Of a stretch of 64,000 nt of DNA, positions 35,915 to 45,378 are shown piece by piece. Numbering within the stretch: the first letter of the stretch is position 1; the number at the start of each line of letters is the position of its first letter. The stretch is from NCBI RefSeq assembly GCF_009834915.1, contig NZ_WVHS01000001.1, positions 1,240,001 through 1,304,000 on the forward strand, written 5' to 3'. The stretch is from Hufsiella ginkgonis. GTDB lineage: Bacteria; Bacteroidota; Bacteroidia; Sphingobacteriales; Sphingobacteriaceae. The notes beneath the pieces are model-generated. The model was not told where the DNA came from and did no database searches. It saw nothing but the letters and a program-made list of their open reading frames with translations. Position numbers and translations under genes: made by a program.

Positions 35915-36621
35915 TCAGCTTCTTCTTAAGCGCAATTCTCGCTTTAATTACGCCGGCGGCGGAAAAGGCTTTGCCGGCGGCATGCGAGCAACTGGTCGTT
36001 GTTAAAACCGGCGATTGGAACCACACCCGGGGAACACTCAGCGGTTATTACAAAGTGAACGGTAAATGGGAAAAAGCCTTCACTTCTTTTTCCATTGTTG
36101 TTGGCAGAAGCGGGTTAGCCTGGGGAAACGGCCTTCAGCCGGAAAGCTGGACAAAAGGAAAAATAAAGAAGGAAGGCGACGGAAACGCACCCGCAGGAAT
36201 TTTTCCGCTTACCCGGTTGTTCAGCTATGCCGGGATCACCTCGAAACTGCGTTCGATAAAGGTAGATGACCATACTTTCTGCGTCGACGATACGGCTTCG
36301 GCCAATTATAACCGAATAGTAAATACCGACACGCTTTCTAAAAACTGGACTTCCGCAGAAACCATGCGCCTCAAAACCGATGGGTATAAATATGGTATCG
36401 TGGTGGCTTACAATACCGAAACTCCGGTGGCCGGTAACGGTTCGTGCATCTTTATGCATATCTGGAAAGATAACGCCAGCCCCACGGCGGGCTGTACCGC
36501 CATGACCGAAAGAAATATGCTCCGGCTGATCGCGTTCCTGGATAAAACCAAGTACCCGTTGCTGGTGCAGCTGCCGGCGCACACCTATAAAAAGTACCGT
36601 GGCGAATACGGTCTCCCTTAA
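35911..36621 (+). CDS. L,D-transpeptidase family protein
   Basis: A 236-residue exported protein with an N-terminal hydrophobic leader and a YkuD-like catalytic domain. The signature His and Cys are 12 residues apart: FMHIWKDNASPTAGCTAM with His183 and Cys195. Such enzymes make 3-3 crosslinks in peptidoglycan or attach proteins to it. This version belongs to the YbiS/ErfK-like group with an NGSCIFMHIW strand. The start is coupled to the preceding exported protein, suggesting a shared envelope task. Confidence 0.88.
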   Translation: MISFFLSAILALITPAAEKALPAACEQLVVVKTGDWNHTRGTLSGYYKVNGKWEKAFTSFSIVVGRSGLAWGNGLQPESWTKGKIKKEGDGNAPAGIFPLTRLFSYAGITSKLRSIKVDDHTFCVDDTASANYNRIVNTDTLSKNWTSAETMRLKTDGYKYGIVVAYNTETPVAGNGSCIFMHIWKDNASPTAGCTAMTERNMLRLIAFLDKTKYPLLVQLPAHTYKKYRGEYGLP

Positions 36622-36654
36622 ATTTCGCAACTTTGTACCTTCATAAAAAAACCT

Positions 36655-37704
36655 ATGTTTGAAAATAGCGAGCGCACCGATCTGAAAAATCTCGGCGAAT
36701 TTGGCCTGATAGAGCACCTGACCAAAAATATTAAACTGTACGATCCCAGCACCACCCGTGGTGTGGGCGATGATGCTGCAGTGCTGGATTTTTCGGGAAA
36801 GAAGACGTTGGTGTCGACAGATCTTTTGTTGGAGGGCATTCACTTCGACCTCGCTTATACCCCCTTAAAACACCTGGGATATAAAGCGATCCAGGTAAAC
36901 CTGAGTGATATTTATGCCATGAACGGCATTGCTTCGCAAGTTACGGTTTCGTTAGGCTTGTCGAGTAAGTTCCCGTTAGAAGCGGTCGAAGAACTATATA
37001 GCGGGGTGCTTCTTGCCTGCGATCAGTACCAGGTAGACCTGGTAGGCGGCGATACTTCCGCTTCTAAACAAGGACTCGTAATTAGCGTTACCAGCATCGG
37101 CTATGCCAGCGAAAAAGACATTTGTTACCGCAATACCGCGGGAGAAGGCGACCTGCTTTGCGTTTCCGGCGATCTCGGCGGCGCTTACCTGGGGCTGCAG
37201 CTGCTCGAACGCGAAAAACAGATCTTTTTAGAAAATCCTAACATCCAGCCAGATCTTGAAGGAAAAGACTACATCATCGAGCGTCAGTTGAAACCGGAGG
37301 CAAGGAAAGACATCGTAAAATTGCTTGCCGACCTGGGAATTAAACCTACCGCGATGATCGATGTTTCCGACGGCCTTGCTTCAGAGATCCTGCATATCTG
37401 CAAACAGTCTGGCAAAGGATGCACCCTTTACGAGGAAAAGATCCCCATCGATCCCATGACCTACGAAACCGCCCGTGAGTTTGGCATTGACCCCACCGTT
37501 TGCGCGCTCAATGGCGGCGAAGATTACGAACTGCTCTTCACCATTGGCCAGTCTGACTACGAAAAGATCAGGAACATGCCCGATATTTCGGTCATTGGCC
37601 ATATAACCGATAAGGCGTCGGGTGCAAACATGGTCTCAAAATCCGGAAATTCGCACGGGATAAAGGCGCAGGGATGGAACGCGTTTAAGAATAGCCACTC
37701 ATAA
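36655..37704 (+). CDS. thiL: Thiamine-monophosphate kinase
   Basis: A 349-residue ThiL of the PurM/AIR synthase fold. Landmarks are GVGDDAAVLDFSGKKTLVSTDLLLEG, the Asp-rich LVGGDTSASKQGLV, MIDVSDGLASEILHI and GGEDYELLFTI. It converts thiamine monophosphate to the diphosphate cofactor. ATG at 36655. Confidence 0.95.
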   Translation: MFENSERTDLKNLGEFGLIEHLTKNIKLYDPSTTRGVGDDAAVLDFSGKKTLVSTDLLLEGIHFDLAYTPLKHLGYKAIQVNLSDIYAMNGIASQVTVSLGLSSKFPLEAVEELYSGVLLACDQYQVDLVGGDTSASKQGLVISVTSIGYASEKDICYRNTAGEGDLLCVSGDLGGAYLGLQLLEREKQIFLENPNIQPDLEGKDYIIERQLKPEARKDIVKLLADLGIKPTAMIDVSDGLASEILHICKQSGKGCTLYEEKIPIDPMTYETAREFGIDPTVCALNGGEDYELLFTIGQSDYEKIRNMPDISVIGHITDKASGANMVSKSGNSHGIKAQGWNAFKNSHS

Positions 37705-37712
37705 CTCCTCAG

Positions 37713-38369
37713 TTACAATTCTGCGATCACCGTAATCCCTCCCTTTACCACTTCACCGATCTCTACGTTGATCTTGGTGCCGATAGGGAGAAAAACGTCT
37801 ACACGGGAGCCAAATTTAATAAAGCCGAACTGGTCTCCTTGTTCCGCTTTATCGCCTTCCTTTACATACCATACGATCCGGCGTGCCAGCGCACCTGCAA
37901 TTTGCCTGAAGAGCACCGTAACGCCCTGGCTGTTTTCTACCGCAACAGTGGTACGCTCATTTTCGGTAGATGACTTAGGATGCCATGCTACAAGATATTT
38001 CCCCGGGTGATACTTGAAATATTTAACAATTCCCGATACCGGGTGCCGGTTTACGTGTACGTTTATGGGCGACATAAAAATGGATACCTGGATCCTCCTG
38101 TCCTTTAAATATTCGGTTTCCGTGGTTTCTTCAATCACCACTACTTTACCATCGGCCGGGCAAATCACGTGTTTTTCGTCCTGCGCTACCTTTATAAAAG
38201 GGCTTCTGAAAAACTGGACGATGATAACGAACAGGACAAAAGACAGCGTATACAAGATCCATTGGATCGCCGGGCTATCCGGCAGGTAATAATGCGCTAC
38301 GGCATTGAGCACAAAAATTACGAGGATGGTAAGGGCGAGCGAGGTATACCCTTCTTTATGGAACGTCAT
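37713..38369 (-). CDS. psd: Phosphatidylserine decarboxylase family protein
   Basis: A 218-residue PSD of the short (archaetidylserine decarboxylase-like) type. An N-terminal hydrophobic pair of helices (about 10-53) anchors it. VICPADGKVVVIEE and the His-containing MSPINVHVNRHPVSG follow. The self-cleavage site lies in IKFGSRVDVFLP, where the Gly-Ser bond gives the pyruvoyl group. It makes phosphatidylethanolamine. Located downstream of hpt on the same strand (38-nt gap). Confidence 0.93.
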   Translation of the reverse strand: MTFHKEGYTSLALTILVIFVLNAVAHYYLPDSPAIQWILYTLSFVLFVIIVQFFRSPFIKVAQDEKHVICPADGKVVVIEETTETEYLKDRRIQVSIFMSPINVHVNRHPVSGIVKYFKYHPGKYLVAWHPKSSTENERTTVAVENSQGVTVLFRQIAGALARRIVWYVKEGDKAEQGDQFGFIKFGSRVDVFLPIGTKINVEIGEVVKGGITVIAEL

Positions 38370-38407
38370 CAGTTAGGTTTTATAGATCAATAGGTTAATT
38401 ACTGGTA

Positions 38408-38959
38408 TTATGTTTCGCTGGGCACGGCAACGGCACGGTAAATATCTTTCAGGTTGCGGCCAAGCCCGTTGTAATCGAGGCCGTAGCCTACCACGAAATC
38501 GTTCGGAATTTCGAAAGCCACGTAATCGAGCTCTTCTATTTCATGCTGCATCGATTGTGGTTTTACCAGCAGGCTGCATACGGCAATGGAAGCAGGTTCA
38601 AGCTGCTTTAGTTCAGTTAACAGGTGATCCATCGTGATACCGGTATCCACGATGTCCTCAACGATAATCACATCGCGTTTACGCAGGTCTAGCTCCAGGC
38701 CGATCACTTTTTTTACCCTGCCGGTAGAAGAATCGCCCTCGTAGGACGACACCTTGATAAAAGTGACTTCAGAAGCGATCTCGATCTCCTTCATCAGGTC
38801 AGCCAGGAAGAGAAAGCTGCCGTTTAACACCCCGATGAACACCGGCACGCGGCCCTCATAATCTACATTAAGTTGGATCCCGATCAGGCGTATCCGTTTT
38901 TTGATCTGCTCATATTCAATCATGAGCTCGAATTCTTTATCGTCTACCTGTATCTTCAT
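38408..38959 (-). CDS. hpt: Hypoxanthine phosphoribosyltransferase
   Basis: A 183-residue purine salvage enzyme. The PRPP-binding loop reads DVIIVEDIVDTGITM (about 93-107). Upstream are VFIGVLNGSFLFLADL and the flexible loop VSSYEGDSSTG. Downstream are VAFEIPNDFVVGYGLDY and YNGLGRNLKDIYRA, typical of HPT. It makes IMP or GMP from the base and PRPP. Confidence 0.94.
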   Translation of the reverse strand: MKIQVDDKEFELMIEYEQIKKRIRLIGIQLNVDYEGRVPVFIGVLNGSFLFLADLMKEIEIASEVTFIKVSSYEGDSSTGRVKKVIGLELDLRKRDVIIVEDIVDTGITMDHLLTELKQLEPASIAVCSLLVKPQSMQHEIEELDYVAFEIPNDFVVGYGLDYNGLGRNLKDIYRAVAVPSET

Positions 38960-39043
38960 ATATGATTGGTAAAATTAGGGAAAGAATAGGGGAAGGCAAT
39001 ACTTTCCCGGTAAAAGACAAAAAAAAACCATAATATAGACGTT

Positions 39044-39814
39044 ATGACAGTCCCCATTATCCAGATCCGTAATCTCGGCAAATCGTATGGTACCAAGCAG
39101 GTACTCAAGAATATAAACCTCGATGTTTCCCCCGGGCAGATCATCGGCTACATCGGTCCCAACGGCGCCGGGAAATCCACCACCGTGAAAATCCTGATCG
39201 GCCTCATCGCCGATTTTGAAGGCGAGATCCTGATCTCCGGCAAACCGCTCCGCGAAAATGTGATCGATATCAAACGCACCATCGGCTATGTGCCCGAAAA
39301 TGCGGAGATCTACGAGGTGCTTACCCCCATGGAATACCTTGATTTTGTAGGAAAGCTGCAGGGAATGGATGAAAGCCTGATCCGGCAGCGCGCAACTAAG
39401 ATGCTGGAAAATTTTGGCCTTCGGCCGAATATGGATCAGCGCATGGACACGTTCTCCAAGGGGATGCGCCAGAAAGTGATGCTGATCTCGGGCATCATTC
39501 ATAACCCGCAGATCATTGTGCTCGACGAACCGCTGTCGGGGCTCGATGCCAATGCCGTTATCATGGTTAAAGAGATCATTTCGCGCCTTGCGAAGGAAGG
39601 TAAAACGATCTTCTACTGTTCACACATGATGGACGTGGTAGAAAAAGTGTCAGACCGTATCGTGCTCATTAACAACGGCGAGATCATCGCACACGGCACC
39701 TTCGAGGAGCTGAAACAAAACAGCGGGCAGTCGCTCGAAAGTATTTTCGCACGCCTCACCGGGAAAGAAGATATCGGCGATTCTGCCGGTGCATTTTTAG
39801 ACGCCTTCGAGTAG
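39044..39814 (+). CDS. ABC transporter ATP-binding protein
   Basis: A 256-residue ABC ATPase of the ABC-2 exporter type. Walker A GPNGAGKSTTV (about 39-49), signature FSKGMRQKV, Walker B IIVLDEPLSGLD and H-loop CSHMMD. The permease-like gene starts 6 nt after its stop, so the two form a two-gene exporter. Cargo unknown. Confidence 0.92.
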   Translation: MTVPIIQIRNLGKSYGTKQVLKNINLDVSPGQIIGYIGPNGAGKSTTVKILIGLIADFEGEILISGKPLRENVIDIKRTIGYVPENAEIYEVLTPMEYLDFVGKLQGMDESLIRQRATKMLENFGLRPNMDQRMDTFSKGMRQKVMLISGIIHNPQIIVLDEPLSGLDANAVIMVKEIISRLAKEGKTIFYCSHMMDVVEKVSDRIVLINNGEIIAHGTFEELKQNSGQSLESIFARLTGKEDIGDSAGAFLDAFE

Positions 39815-39820
39815 CACCGT

Positions 39821-41521
39821 ATGAATAAGCTTATAATCAATTTTATTATGCTGTTTAAGCCGCTGTTCACGAAAATGGGTGTGGATACGCAACAGCTCCG
39901 CGTGATCCTTGAGGTAAAGCTCCTCATGGACGACCGCCGGCCTTACAACCAGATGCGCCGGGCGCATAAACAGAAAAAGGACACCAAAAACACCTCGCTG
40001 TTAGCCATGTTTTTCCTTGCGCTGATGGGATGTTTCATGATCTTTCTCCTCACCATGGGCAACCCACTGCTGGGGCATACCTTGTATCTCAGTATGTTCA
40101 TGATCATGATGGCCCTTACGCTGGTGTCTGACTTTACCAGCGTACTCATCGATGTGCGCGATAACTTCATCATCCTGCCACGGCCGGTGAACGACAGTAC
40201 CTTTACCACTTCAAGGATCCTGCATATCACCGTGCACGTGTTTAAGATGCTGATCAGCATCGGCCTGCCCGGGTTGATTTACGTTGTTATCACAGACGGC
40301 CCGCTGGGAGGCATCGCTTTTTTTGTCGAGATCATCGCCACTACGCTGTTTTCCATCTTCGTGGTAAACATGATCTACCTGCTGGTATTAAAAGTATCGT
40401 CGCCCGAAAAATTCAAGAACTTTATCTCGTATTTCCAGATCTTCGTTTCCATCTTCGTGTTTGCCGGTTACCAGGTGCTGCCACGCATCAGTACGCGTAT
40501 GGACCTGCATGGTATCAACCTCCTGGCGTATAAGCTCGCTTATGTGTACCCGCCGGTTTGGTTTGCGTCGTTTTACGATACCATTAGTCACCCGGAAACA
40601 TTCGCTGTCGCCAAACTGGTAATGGGTGTCATTGGGATCATCGTCCCCTTTGTAACTATTTTTATCGTGGTAAGGTACCTTGCACCGGGTTTTAACCGCA
40701 AACTTTCGGCTATCGCCGGAAGCGGAAGCGAGCCGGAACCGCAGCTTGTTACAACTACAGGAGCCGCAGCCGTTAAAGAGCCGGCGACTTTTGTAAGCAA
40801 CCTGTCCAAATTTCTTTGTAAAGATCCCGTGGAGCAGGCCGGTTTTAAACTCACCTGGTGGTTAACTTCCCGCTACCGCGATTTTAAGGTGAAGGTGTAC
40901 CCCTCATTCGCCTATGTACCCGTGTATTTTGTGTATTACGTATTTTTGGGAAAAGGCAGCGGCCGAAATGATCCGCGGTCGCCGGAAATCACAGAAGGCC
41001 AGGGCTACCTGCTCCTCACCTACCTCACCAGCTTTGTCATTCTGACCGTACTTAGCCAGATCTCGCAATCAGAAAAATATAAGGCTGCCTGGGTGATGTT
41101 TTCCACACCGCATAACCGGCCGGGGAAGATCGTTTCGGGCATGTTCAAAGCAGTGATGTTGAAATACTTTGTGCCGTTCTACCTGGTAGTGAGCATCTTC
41201 GGATTGTTTTTGTGGGGGCCGGTGATTATTAACGACCTTGTGCTGTCGTTTTTCAACATCCTGGTGTACGGTGTTATCCTGGCAATTATTAATGTTACCT
41301 ACCTGCCGTTTTCGCAGCCCGCAGTTACCGAAGGAGGTAAGACCTTCGCCAGGTTCCTGGTGATGTTCGTGATCTTTATCCTGGGCATGGCGCACTATGC
41401 GTTAAGTCGCTGGGAGTGGGCGATCAATACCGGCGCAGTATTTTCCATTCTCCTTTTTTGGGTGCTTTTCCACTATTTCAGTAAACGGGATTGGAAAGCG
41501 ATGGAGGCAGATTACGGGTAA
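39821..41521 (+). CDS. Multi-pass membrane protein, probable permease of the ABC exporter
   Basis: A 566-residue protein with about twelve hydrophobic segments in two blocks, around residues 55-290 and 365-560. They are separated by a loop containing a Thr/Ala-rich stretch. I do not recognise a named family; the position directly after an ABC ATPase and the fold pattern make it the likely permease partner. Transport direction and substrate are unknown. Confidence 0.78.
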   Translation: MNKLIINFIMLFKPLFTKMGVDTQQLRVILEVKLLMDDRRPYNQMRRAHKQKKDTKNTSLLAMFFLALMGCFMIFLLTMGNPLLGHTLYLSMFMIMMALTLVSDFTSVLIDVRDNFIILPRPVNDSTFTTSRILHITVHVFKMLISIGLPGLIYVVITDGPLGGIAFFVEIIATTLFSIFVVNMIYLLVLKVSSPEKFKNFISYFQIFVSIFVFAGYQVLPRISTRMDLHGINLLAYKLAYVYPPVWFASFYDTISHPETFAVAKLVMGVIGIIVPFVTIFIVVRYLAPGFNRKLSAIAGSGSEPEPQLVTTTGAAAVKEPATFVSNLSKFLCKDPVEQAGFKLTWWLTSRYRDFKVKVYPSFAYVPVYFVYYVFLGKGSGRNDPRSPEITEGQGYLLLTYLTSFVILTVLSQISQSEKYKAAWVMFSTPHNRPGKIVSGMFKAVMLKYFVPFYLVVSIFGLFLWGPVIINDLVLSFFNILVYGVILAIINVTYLPFSQPAVTEGGKTFARFLVMFVIFILGMAHYALSRWEWAINTGAVFSILLFWVLFHYFSKRDWKAMEADYG

Positions 41522-41541
41522 ACGCTGCGTGGGCAGTTAAA

Positions 41542-43716
41542 TCAGGGATTGTTTTTCTTTTCGAGCTCCTTAAGCCTTTTCTTTTCTTCTTTTTCCTGCT
41601 TCCTGGCATCGCGGCGTTCTTTCCGTTTTTGAGCGCCGGTTTTAACCGTGTCTTTGGGCGCCACTTTTAATTTATCGAGATCATGGATGCTAATGGTATC
41701 CATCTTCTTTTCCGGGTTCAATACTCTTTTCAAAAAAGACTCGGGATCTTCGTCCCGTTCATCCGCATTGTTAAACAAGGTAGAGTCGCTCGCGGTCGAA
41801 TCTGCCGGCGCGATCAGCGTGCGCAAACTTTCTTTTAAACGTACGTTATAGAAACCATAACCGGAGGTATCCGGGGCAGTAAGGCCCCTGCGTGCCATCA
41901 GTCCCCCGATCATCCTGAAATAACCGGCCAGTCCGGGACGAAGGCTGCCATCCGGCTCGAAAAAGTATAGCCCTTTTTTTGGTTTGGGTACGATGCTCGC
42001 CAGGAAAATACTTTCGCCGAGCGATAGCTGGGAGGCGTGTTTACCGAAGTAGTAATTAGCCGCTTCACCGATCCCATACACATTGCGGCCCCACTCGATC
42101 AGGTTCAGGTAAGCCTCAAGCATTTTGGATTTGGTAGTTACACGGTTGTTCTCGATCAGCCAAACGATCAGCGCTTCATCAATTTTGCGGAGCAGCGTTT
42201 TTTGGCGACTGAGGAACACGTTCTTTACCAACTGCATCGATATGGTGCTTCCGCCTTGCTTAAACGCCTTTTTCTTAAAATTGGTGGCGATCGACCTGCG
42301 GAAAGCAAGCTCCACAAAACCGTGGTGACTAAAAAAGGAAGGGTCTTCGGCTGTCAGCACCGCATTGCGAAGGTCGGGCGCAATACCCTCAAGCGGTATA
42401 AAGTTCGGGTTTTTCGGACCGATCTCGATATCGCGCATCGGTTTTCCATCTTCATAAGGCGTATATACGAACGGGCTGTTGATCTTTTGGAAATTCGTTT
42501 TACCCCATTTTATGATCTTAAAATCGCGCTTGTTCAGCGAGGAATTAAATTGAACGCTATCCGGAAGCGCCCCGTCGAGGTACAGGCTCAGGTCATATTG
42601 TAGCTGCCCTGATACCTTGATGCCTTCCAGCGTCTCAAATAAGCCCGGGGGGAAAGCGTTGAAAATCTCCTGCGCGTCCTGGTAGCCGGTATGCAGTTTC
42701 AGTTCGTAGATCTTTTTCCTGGTAAGCGTGTATTTTAAGTATGGGTTGGCACGAATGTTTTTTAACCGGATCACTGAGGAACTGTCAAGTGCAACAAAAT
42801 TTTCGCCCACGGTGAAGTTCGCGTCGATAGCGCCGGTTGGCACCAGGATATCGGTGGACGATAATTTCGGATGGTTCACCACCAGGTTCCTCACTGCCCA
42901 GGTTCCCGAAACATGCAGCTCGTCCCCATCACGCTCCGCTTCGTTCAGCCGCACATTAATGGTGTCGAAACTTACCTTCAGCTTGTATTTCTTTTCGATA
43001 ACCGGCAGCGACACTTTCTTCCCATCGGCAAACAGGCGCAGGTCGAACAGCTTTTGATCAGGCTCTGCGGGGCCGTCGAGATGCCAGGTAGCTTCGCCCT
43101 TGTTCAGGATGATGGTCGACTTCAGGTATCCGTCATCAATCACCGCGCCGGGGGTAAAAAAACGCAGCGTATCTTTGTCGTCGCGGAATACGAAATCGAA
43201 ATTCTTGATATCCAGGTCGTCAGGTACCTTGTTCAGCACCGTGTTGAGGAGGTTATCGGCCAGATCGGCCAGGCTCGAACGGCTGCTCTCGCTGGTATTT
43301 TTCTTTTTCCTGCGAAAGAGGAAATCGTAATTGCTTACGCTATCCTTCTTAACGAGGTTGATCTTTCCCGACGCTAATTTCAGCTCAGCAAGCTTTACTT
43401 CCCCGAACAAAAGCGGCATCAGCTTAACGCCAACGCGCAGGTTCCGGATCAATGCCAGGCTGTCCCGCTGTGCCGGAACTGCCGAGATCTCGTCGAACAA
43501 TACCACGCTCAGTCCATCGAAACGTGGATTTTTGATCTGTACGTCCAGGTTATAGTCCGCCTTCGCTTTGCGAATGATGCGGGCAACGGTCGATTGCAGG
43601 ATAGACTCGCGTTTTACGAAGATGACGGTTACGCCCACCAGCATCAAAAAAAACAGCACGCCAATAATTATACCGGTAATTTTCAGGACTTTAGGCGGAA
43701 CTCGGGGAATATGCAT
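41542..43716 (-). CDS. AsmA-like domain fused to GT51 peptidoglycan glycosyltransferase
   Basis: A 724-residue protein. A single membrane anchor (about 11-33) is followed by a beta-rich region (about 40-400) that resembles the N-terminus of AsmA-type proteins: VQIKNPRFDGLSVVLFDEIS, LRVGVKLMPLLFGEVKLAEL, LASGKINLVKKDSVSNYDF. A GT51 domain (about 440-620) comes next, with the catalytic TAEDPSFFSHHG (Glu457), QGGSTISMQLVKN (487-499) and NLIEWGRNVYGIGEAA. There is no transpeptidase domain, so it would only polymerise glycan strands from lipid II. A charged Lys/Glu tail ends the protein. The fusion is unusual compared with MtgA or class A PBPs. Confidence 0.87.
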   Translation of the reverse strand: MHIPRVPPKVLKITGIIIGVLFFLMLVGVTVIFVKRESILQSTVARIIRKAKADYNLDVQIKNPRFDGLSVVLFDEISAVPAQRDSLALIRNLRVGVKLMPLLFGEVKLAELKLASGKINLVKKDSVSNYDFLFRRKKKNTSESSRSSLADLADNLLNTVLNKVPDDLDIKNFDFVFRDDKDTLRFFTPGAVIDDGYLKSTIILNKGEATWHLDGPAEPDQKLFDLRLFADGKKVSLPVIEKKYKLKVSFDTINVRLNEAERDGDELHVSGTWAVRNLVVNHPKLSSTDILVPTGAIDANFTVGENFVALDSSSVIRLKNIRANPYLKYTLTRKKIYELKLHTGYQDAQEIFNAFPPGLFETLEGIKVSGQLQYDLSLYLDGALPDSVQFNSSLNKRDFKIIKWGKTNFQKINSPFVYTPYEDGKPMRDIEIGPKNPNFIPLEGIAPDLRNAVLTAEDPSFFSHHGFVELAFRRSIATNFKKKAFKQGGSTISMQLVKNVFLSRQKTLLRKIDEALIVWLIENNRVTTKSKMLEAYLNLIEWGRNVYGIGEAANYYFGKHASQLSLGESIFLASIVPKPKKGLYFFEPDGSLRPGLAGYFRMIGGLMARRGLTAPDTSGYGFYNVRLKESLRTLIAPADSTASDSTLFNNADERDEDPESFLKRVLNPEKKMDTISIHDLDKLKVAPKDTVKTGAQKRKERRDARKQEKEEKKRLKELEKKNNP

Positions 43717-43842
43717 GGAGGTTGTAGGTAATTACTCAATAACTGCTTTGTTAAAAAAACGTTTTATGAGCCAGAATTATTTCCAGAATGTAAATATCTG
43801 CAAAAACATAGGGTAAACAAGTTCTTTACAGGGAGGGTTTAG

Positions 43843-43850
43843 TAAATTTG
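43843..43850 (+). promoter_or_regulatory. -7 promoter element of mrp
   Basis: TAAATTTG matches TAnnTTTG and ends 18 nt before the mrp ATG, giving a short leader. The -33 region has only a weak TTC/TTTA match. Confidence 0.4.
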
Positions 43851-43868
43851 CGTTTTCACTCATATAAA

Positions 43869-44960
43869 ATGATCACAAAGGAACAGGTTTTGCAGGCGCT
43901 GAGTCACGTGGAAGAACCGGATTTAAAGAAAGACCTGGTTACGCTAAACATGATCGAGGGGATAGAGATCAACGGGAACAACATCCGCTTCTCGGTTATT
44001 TTAACTACCCCGGCCTGCCCGTTAAAGGCTATGATAGAAAATGCCTGCCGCAACGCCATCGCATACTTCGTGAGCAAAGAGGCGGAGGTCATCATTAATA
44101 TGACTTCGCGCGTTACCACCCGGGCCAACGCTACGCTGCCGAATATCCGGAATATCATTATCGTTTCTTCCGGGAAGGGCGGGGTAGGGAAATCGACGGT
44201 TTCTGCAAACCTGGCATTGGGACTTCAAATGACCGGGGCGTCGGTAGGTTTGATCGATGCCGATATTTACGGGCCGTCTATCCCCACCATGTTTGGCCTC
44301 GAAGGGGAGCGCCCGTTATCCGTACAGGGGCCTGACGGTAAAGCGCGCATCCTCCCCATCGAGCGTTTCGGGTTAAAACTGTTGTCCATCGGTTTCTTTA
44401 CCGACCCGGAGCAGCCGGTTCCCTGGCGGGGGCCGATGGTTTCTACTGCCGTGAAACAACTTTTTAACGATGCCGATTGGGGCGAACTGGACTACCTGGT
44501 GGTCGACCTTCCTCCGGGCACGGGCGACATCCACATCACGCTTACACAAACGTACCCCATCGCGGGAGCGATCATCGTAACAACACCGCAAAAAGTAGCC
44601 TTGTCCGACGTGCGTAAAGGGATCGGGATGTTTATGATGAACGCCATTAATATCCCGGTACTGGGCATCGTAGAAAACATGTCGTACTTTACTCCTGCAG
44701 AATTGCCCGGCAACAAGTATTATATTTTCGGAAGCGGTGGCGGGCAAACGCTGGCCCAACGGTATGATGTGCCGTTCCTGGGCGAGATCCCGCTGGTTAA
44801 AAGCATCAGCGATGCGGGCGATGCAGGCCGTCCCGTGATCATGGAAGCGGGCAACCCGATGGCCGAAGCATTTAAAGCGCTCGCCGCGAAGGTGGCCCAG
44901 CAGGTGTCGATCCGGAACTTGGAAGTGCGGCAGATGAATCCGGCGCCGGCGGCGATATAA
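43869..44960 (+). CDS. mrp: Mrp/ApbC-type Fe-S cluster carrier P-loop ATPase
   Basis: A 363-residue protein. The N-terminal MIP18/DUF59 domain (about 1-85) precedes a ParA-like ATPase with the deviant Walker A SGKGGVGKST (101-110), DADIYGPSIPTMFG and DLPPGTGDIHITLTQ. It carries and delivers [4Fe-4S] clusters. I chose the ATG at 43869 rather than a TTG 7 codons upstream because the latter overlaps the region just after the promoter box. NifU-domain gene follows 54 nt downstream, fitting a shared Fe-S role. Confidence 0.94.
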   Translation: MITKEQVLQALSHVEEPDLKKDLVTLNMIEGIEINGNNIRFSVILTTPACPLKAMIENACRNAIAYFVSKEAEVIINMTSRVTTRANATLPNIRNIIIVSSGKGGVGKSTVSANLALGLQMTGASVGLIDADIYGPSIPTMFGLEGERPLSVQGPDGKARILPIERFGLKLLSIGFFTDPEQPVPWRGPMVSTAVKQLFNDADWGELDYLVVDLPPGTGDIHITLTQTYPIAGAIIVTTPQKVALSDVRKGIGMFMMNAINIPVLGIVENMSYFTPAELPGNKYYIFGSGGGQTLAQRYDVPFLGEIPLVKSISDAGDAGRPVIMEAGNPMAEAFKALAAKVAQQVSIRNLEVRQMNPAPAAI

Positions 44961-44991
44961 TTGCGCCGAAACTTTGTATATTCGATTTATG

Positions 44992-44999
44992 TATATTTG
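44992..44999 (+). promoter_or_regulatory. -7 promoter element of the nifU-like gene
   Basis: TATATTTG matches TAnnTTTG 15 nt before the ATG at 45015. It suggests the gene has its own promoter besides read-through from mrp. Confidence 0.4.
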
Positions 45000-45014
45000 T
45001 AAAATTTGATTATT

Positions 45015-45293
45015 ATGGATTTGTTGGCCAGAGTTGAAGGTGCATTGGATACGATCCGACCATATTTAGAAGCAGATGGTGGTAACGTCTCTGTGGAAGA
45101 GATCACGCCCGGTAACATCGTGCGCCTGAAACTGCTTGGGGCTTGCGGCTCCTGCCCCATGAGCTTCATGACCCTGAAAGCGGGGATCGAAGAAGCGATT
45201 AAGCGTTCGGTACCCGAAATAGAAGGCATCGAAGCAATAAACCTTACAGACGCAGACGATCCAAATGCGGTGATGCCTACCCGGGTGGGTTAA
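45015..45293 (+). CDS. NifU C-terminal domain Fe-S scaffold protein
   Basis: A 92-residue protein consisting of a single NifU-like domain (Nfu type). The cluster cysteines are Cys44 and Cys47 in GACGSCPMSFMTLKAGIE. It holds a [4Fe-4S] cluster for transfer. The ATG at 45015 is preferred over a TTG three codons upstream. Located just after mrp. Confidence 0.93.
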   Translation: MDLLARVEGALDTIRPYLEADGGNVSVEEITPGNIVRLKLLGACGSCPMSFMTLKAGIEEAIKRSVPEIEGIEAINLTDADDPNAVMPTRVG

Positions 45294-45378
45294 TGGCGTA
45301 CCTGTCGACGTAACAACGTTAACATTTAACAGTTTTTAACGATTGGCTAGCATGGTTTTTGATAGTTTTACGGCGTAA

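Noticed and set aside
43904-43915. TCACGTGGAA in mrp as a third parS site
   Set aside because: Only the central CACGTG agrees; the outer half-sites do not match.
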